Part shown: piece after piece, positions 10,792 through 19,082 of the stretch
Layout: every line of letters begins with the position of its first letter
Position numbering within the stretch: position 1 is the stretch's first letter
Origin: an uncultured Pelagibacteraceae bacterium
Lineage (GTDB): Bacteria; Pseudomonadota; Alphaproteobacteria; Pelagibacterales; Pelagibacteraceae
Reading direction: 5' to 3'
DNA: 52,345 bases
Assembly: GCA_902634885.1 (NCBI GenBank)
Contig: CACPLR010000006.1
Location: 1 to 52,345 of the forward strand
Position numbers and translations under genes: made by a program
Notes under the pieces: generated by a model
What the model was told of the DNA's origin: nothing
Seen by the model: only the letters and a program-made list of their open reading frames with translations
Databases searched by the model: none

Positions 10792-10913
10792 TGATAAGAG
10801 ACGAAAAAACAAAAAAGAAAAATTTATGGACCGCGCTAGGTCTTGTAATTTTTATAGTGATATTGTTCGTTTTTACTTTATATAACGTAGGTGTCTTTGA
10901 GAGATCAATATGA
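10791..10913 (+). CDS. CoxF-like small membrane protein of the cytochrome oxidase cluster
   Basis: A 40-residue ORF that conventional length cut-offs would miss. It starts with an ATG overlapping the ctaB stop (TAATG) and ends in a TGA that overlaps the ctaG ATG (ATGA), so it fills the gap exactly with coupled starts on both sides. The translation has a basic cytoplasmic head (M-I-R-D-E-K-T-K-K-K), one membrane helix (about residues 12-33) and a short tail. Alphaproteobacterial cox clusters usually have such a small single-helix CoxF protein between ctaB and ctaG; its exact function in oxidase assembly is not established to my knowledge. The identity rests on position and topology, not on sequence motifs. 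Confidence 0.75.
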   Translation: MIRDEKTKKKNLWTALGLVIFIVILFVFTLYNVGVFERSI

Positions 10914-11458
10914 TAAAAAAAAATACATTAACACCTCTTTTGCTAGCTGGAATATTCGTTTTTATGTTGGGATTATCATTTGCGGCAGTACCACTTTATG
11001 ATTTGTTTTGTAGGGTAACAGGATTTGGAGGCACTACCCAAATCTCTAAAGAAGCACCAAAGATAGTATTAAATAAAATAGTAAATGTAAGGCTTGATAC
11101 GAACGTGAATTCCCAATTAGATTGGGATTTTGCAGTTAATGAAAAAACTTTGGATGTAAAACCAGGCAAAGTTTATAAAATCAAATTTAATGTTGAAAAT
11201 TTGGGCGACCAACCTTCATCCGCAGTTGCAAGCTATAATGTTTCCCCTTCGTCCTTTGGTCAGTATTTTAATAAATTAGGCTGTTTTTGTTTTGAAAAAC
11301 AGACACTTAAACCAGGAGAAAAAGCATCTTATGATTTAGTATTTTATCTAGACCCTGAATTAGTAAACGACCCAAAAACTAAAAATATAGAGGATGTTAC
11401 TATGTCCTATACTTTTTTCTCCTCTGACTACTATAAAAATGAGAAAAACGAGAGTTAA
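10910..11458 (+). CDS. ctaG: Cytochrome c oxidase assembly protein CtaG (Cox11)
   Basis: A 182-residue copper chaperone: one N-terminal membrane anchor (about residues 8-28) and a periplasmic immunoglobulin-like domain. The anchor is followed by Y-D-L-F-C-R-V-T-G-F-G-G-T, and the copper-binding C-F-C-F motif is seen near residues 124-127, both hallmarks of Cox11/CtaG. It delivers copper to the CuB site of subunit I. The ATG overlaps the small coxF gene by 4 bases and the stop is 2 bases before coxC. Confidence 0.95.
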   Translation: MIKKNTLTPLLLAGIFVFMLGLSFAAVPLYDLFCRVTGFGGTTQISKEAPKIVLNKIVNVRLDTNVNSQLDWDFAVNEKTLDVKPGKVYKIKFNVENLGDQPSSAVASYNVSPSSFGQYFNKLGCFCFEKQTLKPGEKASYDLVFYLDPELVNDPKTKNIEDVTMSYTFFSSDYYKNEKNES

Positions 11459-11460
11459 AA

Positions 11461-12249
11461 ATGTCCTCAGCTCAAAAGCATGATTATCACTTAGTTGACC
11501 CTAGTCCGTGGCCCATTGCTACTTCTTTCGCTACATTAATTACTGCACTGGGAACAGTTTATTATTTGCATGCACAAGCAATGTGGGCAATGTTGCTAGG
11601 ATTTGCGCTCCTAATTTATTGTGCATTTATGTGGTTCCGCGATGTAGTTATTGAGGCCGAACATCAAGGCCATCACACTCCAGTTGTACAACTCCATCAT
11701 AGATATGGAATGACTTTATTCATTGCCTCTGAGGTAATGTTTTTTGTTGCTTGGTTTTGGGCTTACTTTGATGCAAGTTTATTTCCGAATGAATTTACTG
11801 GTAATGTTTGGCCACCAAAAGATATCGAAACATTTGATCCATGGGATATTCCTCTTATAAATACTCTAGTTCTTCTTTTATCAGGTACAACAGTTACATG
11901 GGCTCATCACTCTTTACTAGAAGGTGATAGAAAAGGATTTATTAATGGTCTGATTTGTACAGTTGCTCTAGGAGCATTCTTCACTGTTTTACAAATATAT
12001 GAATATCAACATGCTTCATTTAGTTTCTCAGGTCATATTTATGGAGCAACTTTTTACATGGCTACAGGGTTTCATGGTTTTCATGTGGTTGTTGGAACAA
12101 TCTTCCTAGCAGTGTGTCTATGGAGGGGAAAACTGGGTCATTTTACAAAAGAACATCACTTTGGTTTTGAAGCAGCAGCTTGGTATTGGCACTTTGTCGA
12201 TGTGGTATGGTTATTTTTATTTGCAGCTATATACATTTGGGGAAGTTAA
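11461..12249 (+). CDS. coxC: Cytochrome c oxidase subunit III
   Basis: A 262-residue protein with seven predicted helices. Typical features: H-D-Y-H-L-V-D-P-S-P-W-P at the N-terminus, the E-V-M-F-F-V-A-W-F-W-A-Y-F region near 91-103, G-F-H-G-F-H-V near 201-207, and A-A-A-W-Y-W-H-F-V-D-V-V-W-L-F-L at the C-terminal end, all diagnostic of aa3-type subunit III. The subunit stabilises proton uptake and turnover of the oxidase. It follows ctaG by 2 bases and is followed 6 bases later by surf1. Confidence 0.96.
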   Translation: MSSAQKHDYHLVDPSPWPIATSFATLITALGTVYYLHAQAMWAMLLGFALLIYCAFMWFRDVVIEAEHQGHHTPVVQLHHRYGMTLFIASEVMFFVAWFWAYFDASLFPNEFTGNVWPPKDIETFDPWDIPLINTLVLLLSGTTVTWAHHSLLEGDRKGFINGLICTVALGAFFTVLQIYEYQHASFSFSGHIYGATFYMATGFHGFHVVVGTIFLAVCLWRGKLGHFTKEHHFGFEAAAWYWHFVDVVWLFLFAAIYIWGS

Positions 12250-12255
12250 ATTAGT

Positions 12256-12909
12256 TTGAAAAACAAGTTATCGTTTTCATTATTTGTATATTTTTTTATT
12301 TTAGTTTTTTTAGCCTTAGGTACTTGGCAAATTGTAAGATTAAACTGGAAACTTGAATTAATAAACTCAATAGAACAATCTTTAAAAAGTGAACCAATAG
12401 AGTTTAATGGTAGCAATCCAACTAATTTTAAAAAAATTAAATTTGAAGGAATATTAGATAATTCAAAAATCATTTATTTGTATAGTTTGAGTGAAAAAGG
12501 AGAACCAGGTTTTGAAATTGTCAATCCAATAAGTATCAATAATAAAAGTTATTTGATTAATCGTGGATGGATTCCTAGAGACTTCAAATCAAAAAAATAC
12601 TTTTCAGATGAAAGCAAGTTCGAGGGGATTTTGAAACTGAAAAGTAAAATTAATTATTTTAAGCCAGATAATGATTTAAACAAGAATTATTGGTTTACAT
12701 TAAAAGATGATGATCTGTTAAATTATACTGGTAAACAATTTTCTCCATTCATTATAAATAATATCAGTAAGCAAGAAGGAATTTATCCAAAGTCAAAACA
12801 AGTGGGAGCCAATATTTCCAACAACCATTTAAAATATGCTTTAACTTGGTTTTCATTAGCTGTTTCCATATTTTTAATATATTTATATTTCAGAAAAAAA
12901 AATTACTGA
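12256..12909 (+). CDS. SURF1-family cytochrome oxidase assembly protein
   Basis: A 217-residue protein with an N-terminal membrane helix (about 5-22) followed by L-G-T-W-Q-I-x-R-L-x-W-K, a periplasmic domain containing N-R-G-W-I-P, and a second helix at the C-terminus (W-F-S-L-A-V-S-I-F-L). These are the SURF1/SurF1 landmarks; the protein helps insert heme a into subunit I. The start is a TTG at 12256: there is no Met in the first 70 residues and the first helix begins right after it, so TTG is needed. The TGA stop overlaps the thrC start (TGATG). Confidence 0.88.
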   Translation: MKNKLSFSLFVYFFILVFLALGTWQIVRLNWKLELINSIEQSLKSEPIEFNGSNPTNFKKIKFEGILDNSKIIYLYSLSEKGEPGFEIVNPISINNKSYLINRGWIPRDFKSKKYFSDESKFEGILKLKSKINYFKPDNDLNKNYWFTLKDDDLLNYTGKQFSPFIINNISKQEGIYPKSKQVGANISNNHLKYALTWFSLAVSIFLIYLYFRKKNY

Positions 12910-14282
12910 TGGAATATATTAGTACCAGAAATAATTCAGATCATTTCTCATTTAAAAGCGTTTTTCTTAAAGGTTTAGCAGATGATGGCGGTCTATTTGT
13001 ACCTAAATCAATTAATCCATTTAGCAAGAAAGAATTAATCAATCTTAGCGACCTTAAATACAATGAATTAGCAGCTGAAATTATTTTCCCATTTATTAGA
13101 AATTTTATGACTAAAAAAGAATTATCCTCTTTGATATCTAAATCTTACTCAAATTTTAGATGTGAAGATGTTGTAAAAATCTCTGACTTAGGAAAATTTA
13201 AAATTTTGGAACTTTTTCATGGTCCAACACTTGCATTTAAGGATATTGCGATGCAATTGATAGGTAATTTTTATCAATATCACTTAGAAAATGCAGAGAA
13301 AAAAATTAATATTATTGTAGCAACTTCGGGAGATACAGGGGCTGCAGCTATTGATGCATTGAAAGGCAAAAGTAATCTAAATGTTTTTGTATTACATCCT
13401 CATAATAAAATTTCACCAGTTCAGAGACGATTGATGACAATTCATGAAGAGAGAAATGTTTTTAATATCGCAATTGAGGGTAACTTTGATGATTGTCAAA
13501 ATTTAGTAAAATCCATGTTCAATGATCAAAATTTTTCAAATAAGATCAACATGTCAGGAGTAAACTCAATTAATTGGGCAAGAATAATTGCTCAAGCCGT
13601 TTATTACTTTTATGCATATTTTAAAACAGGTAATGGACAACCTTTATCATTTTCTGTTCCAACAGGTAATTTTGGAGATATTTATGCTGGCTACTTAGCA
13701 AAAAAACTTGGCCTACCTGTCGACAAACTTATAGTAGCAACAAACAAAAACGACATTCTTCACAGAGCAATTTCTGGAGGTGATTATACTCAAAAGAAAG
13801 TTGAAGAAACAAATACTCCTAGTATGGATATTCAGATAGCAAGTAACTTTGAAAGACTTTTATATGATGTGAAAGACTGTAATTCTGAATTTACGAAAGA
13901 TGTTATGAGTAAAATAAAAAATAATGAATATAAAATTGATAGTAGTGACTTAGAGAAGATTAAAAGAAATTTTATCTCTGAAATGTTAGATGAAAATGAG
14001 ACTGTTGAAATTATAAAAGATATTTATGAAAAATATCAAATAGTAGTTGATCCTCACACTGCAGTTGGAATTGGAGCTGCAAAAAAACTAGAATTGGAAA
14101 AAAACTGTGTTGTATTGTCAACAGCTCACCCATGTAAATTTCCAAAAGCAATAGAAGATGCAATCTCAAAAACTGAAAAACTACCAGAAAGCCTAAGATA
14201 TGTTTATGATAGAGAGGAAAAATTTGATGTCTTATCAAATGATTTAGACAAAGTTAAAAATTATGTAATAAATTCAATATGA
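12909..14282 (+). CDS. thrC: Threonine synthase
   Basis: A 457-residue PLP enzyme converting O-phosphohomoserine to threonine. It begins M-E-Y-I-S-T-R, the family's usual opening, contains D-D-G-G-L-F-V-P near 26-33, the PLP lysine in F-H-G-P-T-L-A-F-K-D near 102-111, A-T-S-G-D-T-G-A-A-A near 140-149, and V-D-P-H-T-A-V-G near 382-389. I chose the ATG at 12909, which overlaps the surf1 stop, instead of the open frame beginning upstream inside surf1. Its end overlaps the peroxiredoxin ATG by 4 bases. The preceding pathway gene thrB lies 1 kb away on the other strand. Confidence 0.96.
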   Translation: MEYISTRNNSDHFSFKSVFLKGLADDGGLFVPKSINPFSKKELINLSDLKYNELAAEIIFPFIRNFMTKKELSSLISKSYSNFRCEDVVKISDLGKFKILELFHGPTLAFKDIAMQLIGNFYQYHLENAEKKINIIVATSGDTGAAAIDALKGKSNLNVFVLHPHNKISPVQRRLMTIHEERNVFNIAIEGNFDDCQNLVKSMFNDQNFSNKINMSGVNSINWARIIAQAVYYFYAYFKTGNGQPLSFSVPTGNFGDIYAGYLAKKLGLPVDKLIVATNKNDILHRAISGGDYTQKKVEETNTPSMDIQIASNFERLLYDVKDCNSEFTKDVMSKIKNNEYKIDSSDLEKIKRNFISEMLDENETVEIIKDIYEKYQIVVDPHTAVGIGAAKKLELEKNCVVLSTAHPCKFPKAIEDAISKTEKLPESLRYVYDREEKFDVLSNDLDKVKNYVINSI

Positions 14283-14764
14283 AAATTAAAATAAAAGATC
14301 AAATTCCTGACACTGAAATTTTCCATCTAGCAGAGGGTGAGCCAAGAATAAGCAAAATTAAAGAAATACTTGGTACAGGCAAAATTATTCTATTTGGGCT
14401 ACCTGGTGCTTTTACATCAACCTGTTCCAAATTTCACCTCCCGGGTTATGTGGCGAATGCAGATAAATTAAAACAGAAAGGAATACAAAATATATTTTGT
14501 ATATCAGTTAATGATCCATACGTTATGGATGCTTGGGGACAAGCACATAACATTGAAAATAAAATAATAATGTTATCCGATCCTTATTTATCATTTACAA
14601 AGGCAATCGGTGCAGAGGTTGATAGAAATTCTAAAGGTATGGGAATAAGATCAAATCGATATTCTATGGTGATTGAAAACTTGAAAGTATCAAATATTCA
14701 AGTTGAAAAAGAGACCAAAGAATGTGGTTTATCTTCAGCAGAGGGTATTCTAGATATATTATAA
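14279..14764 (+). CDS. Peroxiredoxin, Prx5 type
   Basis: A 161-residue thioredoxin-fold peroxidase. The peroxidatic cysteine is in G-A-F-T-S-T-C-S near residues 42-49, within the Prx5/AhpC-TSA consensus, followed by H-L-P-G-Y and later V-N-D-P-Y-V-M-x-A-W-G, which places it in the Prx5 (type 2-like) group. It reduces hydrogen or organic peroxides using thiol donors; the donor is not evident here, since no glutaredoxin domain is fused. It is the last gene of the plus-strand run and is coupled to thrC by an ATGA overlap. Downstream it converges on rnhA with 27 bases between them. Confidence 0.9.
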   Translation: MKIKIKDQIPDTEIFHLAEGEPRISKIKEILGTGKIILFGLPGAFTSTCSKFHLPGYVANADKLKQKGIQNIFCISVNDPYVMDAWGQAHNIENKIIMLSDPYLSFTKAIGAEVDRNSKGMGIRSNRYSMVIENLKVSNIQVEKETKECGLSSAEGILDIL

Positions 14765-14791
14765 ATTAGATTGCAGTTCTCTTTTAGGCAC

Positions 14792-15214
14792 CTAGAAATT
14801 AACTGAAGTTCGTGCTAATAAATCCACCTCATTGTTAAGCTTATCTGATGAATGAGCTTTTACCCAGCTCCATTTAATTTCAAAAGAGTTTGATAGACTA
14901 TCTAATTCAGTCCAAAGTTCTTTGTTTTTCACTTCCTTTTTATTAGCTGTTTTCCAACCATTTTTTTTCCAATTATGTATCCATTCAGTAATTCCTGATT
15001 TTACATACTTAGAATCTGTAAATATTTGAACTTTGCTACCTTTTGCAATTTTTTTTAAAGCTTTAATTGGAGCAAGTAATTCCATTTGGTTGTTTGTTGT
15101 ATCTTTTTTACTACCTTTAATTCTAGTTTTATTTCCATTTTCAATTATTATCGCAGCCCAACCGCCATTCCCTGGGTTACCAATACAAGAACCATCTGTA
15201 TAGATTTTTATCAT
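14792..15214 (-). CDS. rnhA: Ribonuclease HI
   Basis: A 140-residue RNase HI, the usual bacterial length. It opens M-I-K-I-Y-T-D-G-S with the first catalytic Asp, continues N-P-G-N-G-G-W-A, then Q-M-E-L (catalytic Glu), F-T-D-S-K-Y-V (catalytic Asp) and ends with the N-x-x-V-D-x-L-A region carrying the last Asp. It cleaves RNA in RNA-DNA hybrids. I chose ATG at 15214, which overlaps the thrB stop by one base (TAATG); a TTG at 15220 would add two residues. It is the last gene of the crtI-to-rnhA run. Confidence 0.95.
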   Translation of the reverse strand: MIKIYTDGSCIGNPGNGGWAAIIIENGNKTRIKGSKKDTTNNQMELLAPIKALKKIAKGSKVQIFTDSKYVKSGITEWIHNWKKNGWKTANKKEVKNKELWTELDSLSNSFEIKWSWVKAHSSDKLNNEVDLLARTSVNF

Positions 15215-16179
15215 TAGCAATAATCTTTGAATGAATTTAAATTTTTATGAAAATCAAGTTTTTGAATGTATTCTTTTGGATCTTTAATTTTGATAATAGC
15301 TGTTTTGGGTGTGTTTAAATAATCATAAGATCTTGTTAGTAAGTACCTTAGGGCCGAGCCCTTACAAAGGGTATTAAAACTATTTTTCTCTAATTTCGTT
15401 AATTTTCTGACCGATTGATATCCTTTCAATAAATTTGAAGATTTATTCTTATTCATAATAAATTTATTATTTTTGTTATTAAAGCATAAAGCATTCACAC
15501 ATATCGCAAGATCATATGCATAATAATCATTAGAAGAAAAATAAAAATCAATAAAACCATGAAAGCGACCCTTATAAAAAAATATGTTATCTAAAAACAA
15601 ATCACAGTGAATAATTCCTGTTGGAAGTTTTTTTGGCCAAAGTTTTTTGATTTGAGTATAATCTATTTTCATATTATCAGTTAAATCTTTAAATTTTTTA
15701 TTTATTTTTCTACTAATTTTTTTCAAAAGAGGTCCCCATGAATTAACCGAAAGTGAATTTTTGCGATATATTCTTAATTTTTTAGATGAGTTGTGCAATC
15801 TTGCTATATTTTTTCCTATGACAAAGCATTCTTTATCATTTAAATTGATCTTATCCTTTCCTTCTAAGAAGGTTACCAAACATGCATTTTTACCTTTTAT
15901 CTTAAATAAATATTTACCCTTTTTATTTTTAACTGGTTTTGGACACTTTATTTTAGATTTTGAAAGACCTGACATAAGTTTCATAAAAAAAGGCAGATCT
16001 CTTGAGTTAACCCTTTTCTCAAAAATGGTTAATATAAATTTTCTTTTTTTTGATTTAATAAGATAATTTGTGTTCTCAATACCTTTTTTAATACCACAAT
16101 AATATAATATTTTTCCGATACTGAAACTTTTTTCAATTAGATTTATTTCATCTAAACCTATTTTTGTATAGACTGCCAT
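15214..16179 (-). CDS. thrB: Homoserine kinase type II (APH-fold ThrB)
   Basis: A 321-residue aminoglycoside-phosphotransferase-fold kinase. G-I-E-N-T-N-Y near 34-40, I-I-H-C-D-L-F-L-D-N near 191-200 (catalytic Asp and metal-binding Asn) and F-I-D-F-Y near 211-215 (metal Asp) are the features of the alphaproteobacterial ThrB, which differs from the GHMP-type ThrB of enterics. It phosphorylates homoserine for threonine synthase (thrC, nearby on the opposite strand). It overlaps ispH by one base and rnhA by one base, so it is likely translated from the carotenoid/ispH transcript. It is unusually rich in Lys and Asn. Confidence 0.9.
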   Translation of the reverse strand: MAVYTKIGLDEINLIEKSFSIGKILYYCGIKKGIENTNYLIKSKKRKFILTIFEKRVNSRDLPFFMKLMSGLSKSKIKCPKPVKNKKGKYLFKIKGKNACLVTFLEGKDKINLNDKECFVIGKNIARLHNSSKKLRIYRKNSLSVNSWGPLLKKISRKINKKFKDLTDNMKIDYTQIKKLWPKKLPTGIIHCDLFLDNIFFYKGRFHGFIDFYFSSNDYYAYDLAICVNALCFNNKNNKFIMNKNKSSNLLKGYQSVRKLTKLEKNSFNTLCKGSALRYLLTRSYDYLNTPKTAIIKIKDPKEYIQKLDFHKNLNSFKDYC

Positions 16180-17132
16180 TAGTTTAATTTTCCAGGAACT
16201 TTAAATGTAATATTTTCTTTTGTGATTTCTACTTCTTCTATATCAATAGTAAATTGTTTTTTTAGTTCCTCAATAAATTCAGTAACTAAAATTTCAGGCG
16301 CTGATGCGCCCGATGAAATTCCTATTGTTTTACAATTTTTTATTTGACTGAAAGGAATTTCACTTTCAGAATGAATTAATTCTGCTGATTTTGAACCATT
16401 TTTTTTTGCAACTTCGACTAATCTGACTGAATTTGATGAGTTACGGCTACCAATTACAAAAAACATATCACAGTTTGGGGCAATCTTTTTTACGGCATCT
16501 TGTCGGTTTGTTGTAGCATAACAAATGTCCTCTTTTTTGGGTTCATAAATGTCTGGAAATTTAGATTTTAGAACCTCAATTATATCCTTGGTATCATCTA
16601 CGGAAAGAGTTGTTTGAGTAATATAAGCCAGTTTTTTGACAGAATTATTAATATAATTATTAGCATCTTCAGTGTTCTCAATTAAGTCTATTGATCCTTT
16701 AGGTAATTGACCCATAGTACCAACGACTTCAGGATGATTTTTATGACCAATAAGGAGAATGTGCATTCCTTGTTTATTAATATTTTCAGCTTCTCTGTGA
16801 ACTTTTGAAACTAGAGGACATGTGGCATCTATATAAGTCATTTTTAAATTTGATGCAATTTCTGATACTGATTTTGGAACTCCATGAGCAGAAAAAATAA
16901 CGGGTCGAGTTTTATCTTCAATTTCATCAAGCTCTTCTACGAATATTGCTCCAATTTTCCTTAAACTTTCTACAACATGCTTATTGTGAACAATCTCATG
17001 TCTGACATAAACTGGAGAACCATATTTATTTAAACTTTTTTTTACAATTTCAATTGCTCTATCTACGCCTGCACAAAAACCTCTTGGTGATGCCAAAAAA
17101 ACTTTAATTCTATTATTTTTCATTTTTTTCAA
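16179..17132 (-). CDS. ispH: 4-hydroxy-3-methylbut-2-enyl diphosphate reductase
   Basis: A 317-residue iron-sulfur reductase for the last step of the MEP pathway, giving IPP and DMAPP. The three cluster cysteines are seen in R-G-F-C-A-G-V near residue 18, D-A-T-C-P-L-V near 104 and E-D-I-C-Y-A-T near 204; H-E-I-V-H-N and the T-Q-T-T-L-S motif are also present. ATG codons at 17132 and 17123 both fit; with the first, the gene overlaps blh by 20 bases. Position immediately after blh and before thrB couples isoprenoid precursor supply to the carotenoid genes. Confidence 0.95.
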   Translation of the reverse strand: MKKMKNNRIKVFLASPRGFCAGVDRAIEIVKKSLNKYGSPVYVRHEIVHNKHVVESLRKIGAIFVEELDEIEDKTRPVIFSAHGVPKSVSEIASNLKMTYIDATCPLVSKVHREAENINKQGMHILLIGHKNHPEVVGTMGQLPKGSIDLIENTEDANNYINNSVKKLAYITQTTLSVDDTKDIIEVLKSKFPDIYEPKKEDICYATTNRQDAVKKIAPNCDMFFVIGSRNSSNSVRLVEVAKKNGSKSAELIHSESEIPFSQIKNCKTIGISSGASAPEILVTEFIEELKKQFTIDIEEVEITKENITFKVPGKLN

Positions 17133-18012
17133 TTAAATATTCGAGCAATATATGTGGAAATGTTAAAGACGCCAATCCAATAAATATTACCATATTCACA
17201 CTTTCATTTAGTTTAAACTCATAATTTAAAAAATTTAAAGCAACCAAAAAAATGATTCCTGTTATAATAGTAAGTGGAAAGGCTTTTTTAATAAATAGAA
17301 AAATACCTTTTTTAAAATTTTTATTAAGTTCAAATATCAATTTTATAGAGTGTCTAAATGAATGTAGAAAGCAGAAATAAATTGTAAATGCTAGCAAAGG
17401 GTTTAAAAAAATATTTAATGTGATTATTGAAAAAAAATCCATTAATAAAATAGACTTTTCATCATAACTTTTGTTAAAAGATAATATTAAATTTGATAAA
17501 AATGAGAGAAGAAGTATAATAACCAAAAATTCAATTTCAACTAGTAGAGTATTTGATAAATCAAAATTTATGGAACTAAATATTTCTAAAGTTTTATTTT
17601 GATTAAAGATTAATGGCGAAACTATTATAATTGACCCTTTTAAAGTTTTTAAAAAAATACTTTGTTTATTATTTTTACTTATAAACTCCGAGTCTTCCTT
17701 TCCAAAATGATAAGATGCAGTAATCAGAAATAACAATAATAAACTTTGTGGAAACAGTATCCATAAAATAACAATACCTAAACCAATCAAAATATATGCT
17801 AAATAAAAATAAGAAATATTTTTAATTTTGAGTATTTTAAATAACTTTCTTCCTTTAATATTATCTAATGCACCATGCGAAATACCCAGGATTAAAATTA
17901 AAAAAAAACATATTAAAATAAATGAGTTTGATCTCAAGTAATCAAGAGATGATAAAAAAATGCACGATATAAAAAAAATTAACGAGTGATGATAATTAAT
18001 TTTATTTATCAT
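17113..18012 (-). CDS. blh: Beta-carotene 15,15'-dioxygenase, Brp/Blh family
   Basis: A 299-residue membrane protein with about eight to ten helices. The metal-binding histidines of the Brp/Blh family are visible: S-H-G-A-L-D with H46 (and D50), Y-H-F-G-K-E-D with H102, H-S-F-R-H with H216 and H220, and F-P-H with H286. The enzyme splits beta-carotene into two retinal molecules, the chromophore of microbial rhodopsins. It overlaps crtY by 4 bases (ATGA) and ispH by 20. No rhodopsin gene lies in this window, so the retinal user must be elsewhere in the genome; that is inference. Confidence 0.92.
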   Translation of the reverse strand: MINKINYHHSLIFFISCIFLSSLDYLRSNSFILICFFLILILGISHGALDNIKGRKLFKILKIKNISYFYLAYILIGLGIVILWILFPQSLLLLFLITASYHFGKEDSEFISKNNKQSIFLKTLKGSIIIVSPLIFNQNKTLEIFSSINFDLSNTLLVEIEFLVIILLLSFLSNLILSFNKSYDEKSILLMDFFSIITLNIFLNPLLAFTIYFCFLHSFRHSIKLIFELNKNFKKGIFLFIKKAFPLTIITGIIFLVALNFLNYEFKLNESVNMVIFIGLASLTFPHILLEYLIEKNEK

Positions 18013-19082
18013 TTTTCTTGAAATAAAGCTTTTAAAAAAACTATTTTGGGCATTTTTAATATAATTGATATATCTTCACCCAAGTGACTTTTGTTGGATA
18101 AAAAATTTATAATTGTTTCTGATTTTGAGTTAAACATTTTATAAAATACATTTGGCATTATTTTTGGACATTTTTTTAAAACTCTTAAGAAAATTTTATC
18201 TAAAAACTCATATTTTTCGCTTATTTTGAAGGCCTTATTAGAATTAAATCTTTCTATGTTTTTTGCTAAATATTTTGATTGTTCCTGAATGTTTAAAAAC
18301 GTATATCCCGTACTTAGTCTAGTCATGCCACCTGCAGTTCCAATATTTATTAAATTTTGATTATTTATATTAGAAGTTCTAAATAAAGGAATTTTACCGA
18401 CTTCTTTGTAATTAATTCTATAATTTTTGAGATTAAGATGATTCTTGATATATTCTATAAGTTGTTGGTCGTATTCTTCTTCTTCTTGATTGTTCATTGT
18501 TGATAACCATGTGGTTTCAACTAGAGCTTTATTTTTTGAAAATGGAAGAGTATAAAAAAAATGAACACTGTCTTTTTGATCACAATCAAAATCCATAAGA
18601 TTCATAATTTCTTCATCAAAAAATTCTTTATCAGTTTCAATTTCATATCCACAAAAGTGTTGCCAAAGCTTATCATCAGTTTTACCAATTTCTGGAACAC
18701 TATTAAAAACTATAGAAGAATTTATGTTAATCCCGTTTTTGTTTTTAAAAAAATTAACATTTTTATTTTGTTTTAGTTTATTTAAAATTTTATCATAGAA
18801 CAAACCGCTATCTATTGATTGATATGGATATTTATTACAATCCTTATATAAAGTTCCGTCTTTAGAATTAACTGAAAACTGTTTCCAACTTTTTATCACA
18901 CAATCTTCAAAATCATGCTGATTTACTTTCCAAAAAGACCAAGTTTTGTCTCTAAAATATTTATCTCTATTATCAATTATTGCTAAAGATCTATTTTTCA
19001 ATTTAAAATTAATTTCTAATTGATAGGCTAAAGATAATCCACTACACCCCCCTCCAATAATTACAATATCAAAGTCTTTCAT
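18009..19082 (-). CDS. crtY: Lycopene beta-cyclase
   Basis: A 357-residue flavoprotein. The N-terminal dinucleotide-binding motif I-I-G-G-G-C-S-G-L-S-L-A is at about residues 8-19; K-T-W-S-F-W near 45-50 and V-E-T-T-W-L-S near 195 (L-V-E-T-T) fit the CrtY type of bacterial cyclase, and the later G-T-A-G-G-M-T-R-L-S-T-G-Y-T is the conserved region around 250-265. It forms the two beta-ionone rings of beta-carotene from lycopene. It overlaps crtB upstream by 14 bases and blh downstream by 4, indicating tightly coupled expression. Confidence 0.93.
   Translation of the reverse strand: MKDFDIVIIGGGCSGLSLAYQLEINFKLKNRSLAIIDNRDKYFRDKTWSFWKVNQHDFEDCVIKSWKQFSVNSKDGTLYKDCNKYPYQSIDSGLFYDKILNKLKQNKNVNFFKNKNGININSSIVFNSVPEIGKTDDKLWQHFCGYEIETDKEFFDEEIMNLMDFDCDQKDSVHFFYTLPFSKNKALVETTWLSTMNNQEEEEYDQQLIEYIKNHLNLKNYRINYKEVGKIPLFRTSNINNQNLINIGTAGGMTRLSTGYTFLNIQEQSKYLAKNIERFNSNKAFKISEKYEFLDKIFLRVLKKCPKIMPNVFYKMFNSKSETIINFLSNKSHLGEDISIILKMPKIVFLKALFQEK

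Noticed and set aside
12846..12908. Longer N-terminus for threonine synthase, starting inside surf1
   Set aside because: The extra residues are a shifted reading of the SURF1 membrane helix; the ATG at 12909 gives the standard M-E-Y-I-S-T-R start.
14782..14797. Hairpin TTTTAGG-CA-CCTAGAA between the peroxiredoxin and rnhA stops
   Set aside because: It has a two-base loop, a G-T pair and no T-run on either strand, so it does not qualify as an intrinsic terminator.
12909..16179. A thrB-thrC operon
   Set aside because: The two genes lie close but on opposite, convergent strands, so they cannot share a transcript.
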